From contig CM055098.1 of the NCBI GenBank assembly GCA_029204225.1, positions 18,757,303-18,821,302 of the forward strand: 64,000 bases of DNA, written 5' to 3'. Origin of the DNA: Diphasiastrum complanatum (lineage: Eukaryota; Streptophyta; Lycopodiopsida; Lycopodiales; Lycopodiaceae). Under the pieces are notes generated by a model. The model worked only from the letters and a program-made list of their open reading frames with translations. It was not told where the DNA came from and searched no databases. The translations under genes and the position numbers were made by a program. Positions 57,916-64,000 of the stretch are shown here, in pieces (within the stretch, counting starts at the first letter, position 1; each line of letters begins with the position of its first letter).

Positions 57916-58760
57916 CTTTTTAAGCATCTTTTACCTAGCTTCTTTTTCTGTTGTTTTTTTGCCTCCGTGTTTTGTGTTTGCTTGTTTGCCTGTCTTCTAT
58001 CTTTCAACCACAGCACGAGTCTTCTTTCCAGTTTCTACATGAGTTGTGGAGCAACTTATCAAGCTTGGAGGAAGCAACAAAAGAGTCAACTTGGGCATTT
58101 TCTTTGAAAAGAAGTGACCCAAGTGACTTTTTCCGAACCAAACAGGTATATCAGAATTCACTAGTCTGTTTGCAGCCCTAATAGACCTTGATCTTTCATT
58201 TTATCACCTCCACAAATTTTGACCACTGTCAGATTATGAGAAAACAGCTTAATATACTGTCAAAATCCCACCCAAATCTTTGTCCTAGAATTCATCGGCT
58301 TCACTGAGGCTAGATCTAATCAGATCAGTCCTCCAACAGCTCCGCGAATTCTATCTCAAAAATTTTGCCTATTTTATGTCAGAAAGTCATATTTTTTCCC
58401 ATATCCCCTATCTGTCAGTAAAACCTCTCGTCTATGAAATTGCCATCCAGCCTACGAAATCGTCCTCAGTGAGCACGAATTTTGTCCCACTCGCGAATTC
58501 TAATAGTACAATTTTTTTTTCCAAAACATAAAACAATCAATATTCTGACAGACAGCACTCCTTGTCAGAATTTGCAAGTCTCACAGTTCAATTTATCTGC
58601 CTCTCCACGATTTCTCAACTTGTTTGCGAATTTTATTACAATCAGAAAGACCACTTTTTTTGTCCTACACTCTCCATTCTACCAGCAAACTGTCTTTTTT
58701 TTGCCAAGTACAATACTGACCTGATCATCTATATTGTTACTCTCTTCCACACTCTGCATC
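57916..58760 (+). other. Gypsy D leader
   Basis: Untranslated stretch between the primer site and gag ATG, CT-rich, with several TGTCAGA or CTGACAG words. No ORF is supported. Confidence 0.5.
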
Positions 58761-60085
58761 ATGTCTCACGACTGTGTTGAATCTTCTAATCTGGCTCCTC
58801 CACGACTAGAACGCAGAATTCCATGTATCGATGCACCAAAGTATGATGGACAATATGACCTAGTCCAATTTCTCCAAGACTTTGATAATGCATGCCAATT
58901 TTATGGTGATACCTCAGAAACCGAAAAGCTTCGCCTATTTTCCATGGTACTCTATGGAATAGCCAATGAGTGATATCTTAATCTCGAAGCTCTTGATCTT
59001 GCTTCTTGGACCACCCTCAAGAACGCTCTCATTAAGCATTTCAAACCATCCAAACTGACTCAGAGCCCATTCATCCAAATTACCCATATCAAGATGCATC
59101 ATGAAGAGTCTGTTCGAAACTACATTGAGCATTTTAAACGTCTCAAAGTAGAATGTGTTGATGAAAATATCACCGAACGTATGGCCATAAAACTATTCTT
59201 GGTTAGATTGCGTAAAAACATCGGTCATGAACTCAAACCAGTTGACCTTTATGATCAACTTAAAGATGTAATGTGATATCCATGAGGAAAACGAAGGTTT
59301 CGACGATGACTTTTGAAAAGAAATCTAAGAATCTAGACCATCATAATCACCTGAAGTCTGACAATGTTGCCCAATCTTCTGAACTTCTACATCAAATGGA
59401 AACCTGGCAAAAAGCTCAACAATCTCATATGGATAAGCTCACTGCCAATTTCCAAACCGCCATAAACAAAGTGCTGAGAAATCCTTTCCAGCAAGAGAAA
59501 ATGTCTGGTGTCCAATCTGCTCACAACATCAAACTACTAATGAATGCCCTCAACTGTGAAACCATCTTCCAACAGCAACCAGACCCATCATCTATCGAGC
59601 ATACCACCCCTACCCTCCAGAATAGCCTGTGCCACGACCAAGGGTCTACCAACCACGACCAACTGCACCAAATTAGTACCAACCACCACGTCAACAGTTT
59701 GTCGTTAATCAACCTGCCCCAAAACAAGTTGTCCATTATCTTGATCCGAATACTATCGATCCGACAACCTACTATGTGGAAGACAATACTCAACCGCAAT
59801 ACTCTATTGAAATGGTTGTTTATTATATATATGATTCTAATGCTCAAGTAGTGGATCCCAATGCCCAAGCTTACAATCCAAGTCAAGTTGTCTTTGTCGC
59901 GCATCAACTCCCCACAATACGAGGATGTTTTATCTGTGCAGGTAAGCATCCTACTATTCGTTGCGCAAATAAACTCTGTTTTCCTCCAGCTTGTTAAAAC
60001 TGTGGTATTGAACATCACGTGAAGGACTGCCCAACCTGTTGCTCCTGTCTGTTTAGTGCAAGTAGAAACTTTACCAGTTGAAACC
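58761..60085 (+). pseudogene. Gypsy D gag, broken
   Basis: ATG at 58761 (MSHDCVESS). Capsid motifs: PKYDGQYDLVQFLQDFDNAC and GIANE, then TGA at 58971 where a Trp is expected, LASWTTLKNALIKHFKPS and SVRNYIEHFKRLKVEC. The frame shifts after 59270. A helical part, the tandem DPN-rich stretch and the knuckle CGIEHHVKDC (about 60000-60030) follow. It closely parallels gypsy C at 44300-44940. It merges with copia sequence at about 60085. Confidence 0.78.
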
Positions 60086-60973
60086 AAAGAAGGTGGTGAG
60101 GATCAGTCCTCACAAGCTGCAACATCCAGTGGCAAGAAGAAGCTGTCAAAGATCAAGTATTTTTTCTGTGGCAAGAAAGGACACTATGCATCAAACTGTT
60201 TCAAGAAGAAGAACCAATCTAAGCAAGCTAACCTTACTAATGAGGATGAGTGTGAGGGTGCAGAGAGTGAAAGAGAGGATTCATTAATGATGTCTACTTT
60301 TTTGCTTTTTTCTTTTAAGAATGAAGAAGTCTGGTGGATAGATAGTGGGGCTAGTTCCCATATGTCTAGTTCTGGGAACTCTTTCACTAATCTCATGCCA
60401 TATCTAGGTGCAAAAAGGTCAATCTATACTGCTAATGATGTAGAGTGTAGAATTGAAGGAATAGGTAGTATTACATTGTATGCATCATCATCAAAATCTT
60501 TTTTCTTACATGATGTACTGTATGTACCTAGATTTACCAAGAATCTCATTAGTGTAGGATAGTTGTTTGATAGTGGATTGGATGTCAAGTTTCAAGTTGA
60601 CAAGTGTATAATCTCAAGAGAAAATGAAGTTATTGCTAGAGGATCTAGAATTGGTAAGTTGTACAAACTAGATTCTAGGGAGAGTGCTAACATTTCAGAT
60701 ATTGCTTATGAGACCAAGGTTCTACAGGAGGATCTGTGGCACAAGAGATTGGGTCATCCCAATTTCAAAGCCATGCAATCTATGGTCAAAGAAGGAAAAG
60801 TTGTTGGTCTACCAAAGACACTGTCAAAGGAGCTTCTACCTTGTGAAGCTTGTGTGCTGGCAAAGTCACACATAAGGCCTTTTCCTAGATCAAGTATCAA
60901 GACAAAGCAACCATTTGAACTTGTACACTCTGATGTTCATTTCTCATCAACTAAGAGCAAATCTCTTTTGTAG
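60056..60973 (+). pseudogene. Chimeric ORF: gypsy D gag tail joined to copia knuckle, protease and integrase start
   Basis: The first residues (QVETLPVETKE) belong to the gypsy D gag tail (compare gypsy C at 44937). From about 60090 the frame is copia: SSQAATSSGKKK, then a zinc knuckle beginning YFFCGKKGHYASNC in which the first Cys is Tyr, protease WWIDSGASSHM (about 60333-60370), a TAG at 60560, LWHKRLGHPNF to CEACVLAKSH and HSDVHFSS. A deletion and frameshift near 60950-60970 follow. The junction is in frame. Confidence 0.82.
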
Positions 60974-61080
60974 ATGATTATACAAGATATTCTTGGATCT
61001 ATATGATGTCTTCAAAAGCCATGGTTTATGATGGTTTTCTTACTTTCAAAGCTTATGTAGAAAAGTAGTTTCCTTTCAAG
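60974..61080 (+). pseudogene. Copia-4 integrase core segment, shifted
   Basis: Between the two open frames the integrase continues in another frame (DDYTRYSWIYMMSSKAMVY, TFKAYVEK) and contains a TAG at 61066. About 15 codons present in Copia-1 are deleted before it. Confidence 0.75.
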
Positions 61081-62085
61081 TTGAAAGCTTTGAGAAGTGA
61101 TAGTGGAGGAGAATACACTTTGAATAAGTTTAAAGACTTTTGTGAGAGAGAGGATATTCAAAGAGAGTTTTCTTGTTCATATACTCCTCAGCAAAATGGA
61201 GTTGCTGAGAGAAAAAATAGAACTTTTTGTGAATGTGCAAAAGCCATTAGGCTAGAAGCTTCTCTGCCTAAAGAATTTTGGGGAGAGGCAGTTGCATGTG
61301 CAAACTATCTTTGTAATAGGCTTTCAAATCTTGCAATAGGAGGAAAGACACCATTTGAGATGTTGTATAAGAAAAAGCCTAAGGTAGATCATCTTAGGAT
61401 TTTTGGCTGTGTATGCTTTGTGCATGTGCCTCTAGAAACTAGGAAGAAGGAAGATCATAGTGCTGTAAGAGGAATTTTTGTAGGATATGCATCTACCAAA
61501 AAGGCATACAAAGTTCATTTACCCTCTACTGATAAGAATGTTGTTAGTAGAGATGTGATCTTCCATGAAGATCAGAAGCCTAACTTGGATGATGCACAGG
61601 TCAAGGAGTCTCATGCAAGATCAATCATCAATCTTGATGTTGTCCAAGAAGAGGTGAGGCCGAGGCTTGAAGAGGAGCAACTTCAAGCTACCACACCAAG
61701 AAGATCTACACGAGCAAGATATGAGCCAAGTAGGCTCACATATGATGCTGAAGGAAGGCAAGTGGAAGGTGAAACTTCCTATCATGCACTTTTTATATTA
61801 GATGAAGAGCCTAAGGATGTTCAAGAAGCACTTCAATCCAAAGGGTGGGTTGAAGCAATGACCCAAGAGTTTGAAGCCTTGATGTCAAACAACACATGGG
61901 AGCTTGTGGAGCCACCAAACAACATGCATGTGATTGGATGTAAGTGGGTATTCAGAATCAAGTATAATCATGATGGATCTACCAATAAGTATAAAACAAG
62001 ACTTTGTGCCAAAGGCTACTCACAGATCAAAGGTCTTGACTATGAAGACACCTTTGCACTAGTTGCAAAGATGGTAACAATTTGA
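61081..62085 (+). pseudogene. Copia-4 integrase end and first reverse transcriptase blocks
   Basis: 334 open codons. Integrase: RSDSGGEY, NGVAERKNRTFCECAKAIRL, EFWGEAVACANYLCNRL and FGCVCFVHVP, GIFVGYASTKKAYKVH. A charged linker TPRRSTRARYEPSRLTY follows, then the reverse transcriptase start IGCKWVFRIKYNHDG and ARLCAKG-like RLCAKGYSQIKGLDYED. It is closed by TGA at 62083, at an arginine position in relatives. Confidence 0.88.
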
Positions 62086-62121
62086 ATATTCATCTCTCTT
62101 GCATGTTCTCACAAATGGAGT

Positions 62122-62997
62122 ATGTTCCAGCTTGATGTTTCTAATGCATTTCTCAGTGGTTACCTTGAGGAGGAGATTTACATGGAGCAACCTCCAAGTT
62201 TTGTGAAGGAAGGTGATGAATCAAAAGTTTGTCTTTTGTTCAAAAGTCTGTATGGACTGAAAAGGTCTTGGTATGCAAGGCTCAACTCCTATCTCATATC
62301 ACTCGGATTTTGTCTAAGTGAATATGACCCTTCTCTTTTTTTTAAGTTTGTAGATAACTTTGTAATTATAATTCTCATCTATGTAGATGATATCATTCTT
62401 TGTGGAAACAATGAGAAGTTAGTTGATGAAACTAAGCATGCACTTGGTCCTAAGTTTAAGATGCAGGACTTAGGAGTTCTTCATTATATTGTAGGCCTTG
62501 AAATAGATTTTTGGAAAGGTCATGCATTTATAAGCCAAAGTAAATATGCACTTTCCATGCTCAGAAAATTCCATATGGAGAACTGTAAAGGCATAGATAC
62601 ACCTATGGAGCACACTGTAAAAGTTCCTATGAAAGATGATGAAAAATCCTTTGAGGACAACACTCTTTATAGGAGTCTTATTGGATCACTTATTTGGTTA
62701 ACAATGACTAGGCCTGATCTAAGCTTTTGTGTTCATAAGATAAATCAACACATGCAGGATCCAAAGTTATATCATTGGAAGTTGGCTAAAAGAGTCTTGA
62801 GGTATATATCTTCTACCTTGGATTATGGATTATTCTATGAAGGAGAAGATCTGACTTTGATTGCTTTTTCAGATTCAGATTTTGTAGGAGACAGGTTGGA
62901 TAGGAAATCCACAAGTGCTTACACTATATTTCTTGGAGGGAACTTGGTTTCTTGGCTATCAAAGAAGCAGGCAACTATTTCCTTATCATCTTGTTAA
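62122..62997 (+). pseudogene. Copia-4 reverse transcriptase and RNase H start
   Basis: In frame with the previous piece. [40 protein letters not shown], the catalytic IYVDDIILCG (about 62379-62405), MQDLGVLHYIVGLEIDFW and SLIGSLIWLTMTRPDLSFC. Then RNase H: FSDSDFVGDRLDRKSTSAY and SWLSKKQATISLSSC, closed by TAA at 62995 at the glutamate of CEAEYK. Reverse transcriptase motifs are intact in sequence. Confidence 0.9.
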
Positions 62998-63245
62998 GCT
63001 AAATACAAATCTCTTACAACCACAACTAAGGAGGTTTTATGGATCAAAAGGCTACTTTTGGAGCTAAAGTGCTATGCAGATGAAGATCTTCCAATTATCA
63101 AGAATGATAACATTTCTGCTCAGGCTCTTGCAAATAATCCAGTCTTGCAGATCTTCTCACCAAACCTCTACTCAAGAATGTCTCTATGAAGATGAGGTCA
63201 AACCTTGGGCTAATTTCGAAATCTATGTTGATAGGAGCATAAATA
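62998..63245 (+). pseudogene. Copia-4 RNase H tail with internal deletion
   Basis: AKYKSLTTTTKEVLWIKRLL and ISAQALANNPV are followed directly by DLLTKPLL-like sequence in another frame. The HARSKHIE and HHFVRE block is deleted at about 63150. Confidence 0.8.
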
Positions 63246-63256
63246 TTAAGGAGGAG
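63246..63256 (+). other. Copia-4 polypurine tract
   Basis: ATTAAGGAGGAG ends at the LTR start TGTGAAGATT. Confidence 0.8.
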
Positions 63257-63597
63257 TGTGAAGATTATTAAAATATTATCTTCCTATCTCGAGTTTGGGG
63301 CCATGTCCATGGTGATTTCCACTAAATTTCATGTTGTACATAAAAAGAGTGTGAATTGAGCACATATCCTTCTAGTGTAGCTCGGATTTGAAATAGATAG
63401 GTTCTATTTTGATGACATGCAGTAGTTTAGATAACATGCAAAGTCATACTGTATGCATGCAAGCCACACGCAATCAGTGCATGCAACATGCAAAGTAGTT
63501 TCAATGATCTACATATGTCTAGGCAGTTTTATGAGTTGACATGCAGTACATGCAACATACATGCATGCAGTTACTCATGTGGATCTCTAGTAGATCC
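63257..63597 (+). repeat. Copia-4 3' LTR, CATGCA-rich
   Basis: It starts TGTGAAGATTATT after the polypurine tract. The right edge is where gypsy integrase similarity begins. Nine or more CATGCA/TGCATG hexamers are concentrated between about 63417 and 63572. Confidence 0.7.
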
Positions 63598-64000
63598 ACG
63601 ATGCAATGGCTATGCAGAATCCACCAATAAAATCCTATCTGGAATTCTCACCAAAATCATCGAATCTAGCCGATCTGATTGGGAATTCAAACTCCATGCT
63701 GCTCTCTGGGCTTATCACACCACCCCAAAGAGAGCTACATGATTAACCTCTTTCCAGCTATCAAACGACCAAGAAGTCGTTATGCATGTAGAATTTTATA
63801 TCCATGCGAAACACGATGGATTAGCATCCATGCTCAACAAGTCCACAAACGTCGACAAAAGGCATGGCCATGCATGATCGATCATTGAAACTTAGAGACT
63901 TCCAGGTTGGAGATAAGGTCCTACTATACCAAGCCAAAACCTTTAAAGACAAACTGAAATTTTTGGGCCAAGCTCTTTACGTCATTTAGATAATCTTTGT
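63598..64000 (+). pseudogene. Gypsy D integrase C-terminal part
   Basis: RCNGYAESTNKILSGILTKI keeps the catalytic Glu (GAA 63617-63619) of the third DDE position, followed by SDWEFKLHAALWAYHTTPKR, a TGA at 63739, then in shifted frames HKRRQKAW-like sequence and the FQVGDKVLLYQAK C-terminal segment. It runs to the window edge. It is the closest relative of gypsy C at 52085-52560. Confidence 0.83.

Larger units (their letters stand above)
60086..63597 (+). mobile_element. Copia-4: 5'-truncated copia element inside gypsy D
   Basis: Closely related to Copia-1 in protein sequence. It has the zinc knuckle, protease, integrase, reverse transcriptase, part of RNase H, a GGAGGAG polypurine tract (63246-63256) and an LTR of about 340 bp (63257-63597). 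The 5' LTR, primer site and capsid part of gag are missing. No target duplication was found, consistent with recombination rather than simple insertion. Confidence 0.82.
57414..64000 (+). mobile_element. Gypsy D with a copia body in place of most of pol
   Basis: A TATA box at 57414, a gypsy-like primer site at 57903-57915 and a gag from 58761 belong to a gypsy element. Near 60085 the sequence changes to copia (Copia-4, to about 63597), and from about 63598 it returns to gypsy integrase, which is closely related to gypsy C. The gypsy protease, reverse transcriptase and first part of integrase are absent. The right end is cut by the window edge. Confidence 0.75.

Overview
The window reads as intergenic and repeat DNA from a large-genome land plant. 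It has one recognisable host gene, an OVATE family protein (OFP) on the minus strand at 38205-40046, in a sea of nested, decaying LTR retrotransposons of the Ty1/copia and Ty3/gypsy superfamilies. OFPs are land-plant specific, and the retroelement families and their primer sites (tRNA-iMet type TGGTATCAGAG for copia, TGGCGCC...GCCGGGG for gypsy) are plant-typical. The long (CT)n tracts and unusually long OFP might suggest a non-flowering plant such as a fern, but this is a weak inference.

Layout. 1-17063: gypsy element A, which has a gag but no visible pol. Three younger insertions interrupt it: Copia-1 (3144-9477, minus, duplication AGAAG), Copia-2 (10613-15910, minus, duplication GATAG) and an oppositely oriented solo LTR of the Copia-2 family (15948-16779, duplication AGAAC). 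18657-20460 looks like an isolated LTR with a TATA box. 21452-23795 holds two divergent copies of a small copia LTR and leader facing outward, a copia gag fragment, and an exon-like coiled-coil ORF of unknown origin. 23796-29723 is gypsy B: 5' LTR, primer site, repeat-rich leader, gag, protease and a truncated reverse transcriptase. 30535-34015 holds copia remnants. 34226-34744 is a three-copy 173-bp tandem array. 34745-43142 is mainly single-copy-looking DNA around the OFP gene. 43143-44095 is a truncated copia carrying a 248-bp pure (CT)n tract. 44096-52690 is gypsy C, split by the full-length Copia-3 (45734-51108, minus, duplication AAGCT). 53390-54124 is an unassigned ORF behind a strong TATA box. 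57414-64000 is gypsy D, in which a copia body (Copia-4) replaces most of pol.

Functional picture. Every retroelement coding region carries stops or frameshifts, many consistent with C-to-T decay of methylated cytosines, so little is expected to be active. The most unusual content is in Copia-2 and Copia-3. Both keep paired LTRs and target duplications, but reverse transcriptase is missing, and both carry an unrecognised sequence module that the two families share and that is repeated within Copia-2. Other signals beyond coding are a very large inverted repeat of two 830-bp LTRs with a 37-bp spacer, recurrent CACACGTGTG palindromes in several LTR families, and a repeat of AACCTTYGCC and its complement throughout the gypsy B leader.

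Limits. Coordinates of LTR pairs, target duplications and primer sites were read directly. Outer limits of gypsy A, C and D and of isolated LTRs are approximate. No tRNA, rRNA, CRISPR or bacterial-type operon was seen.
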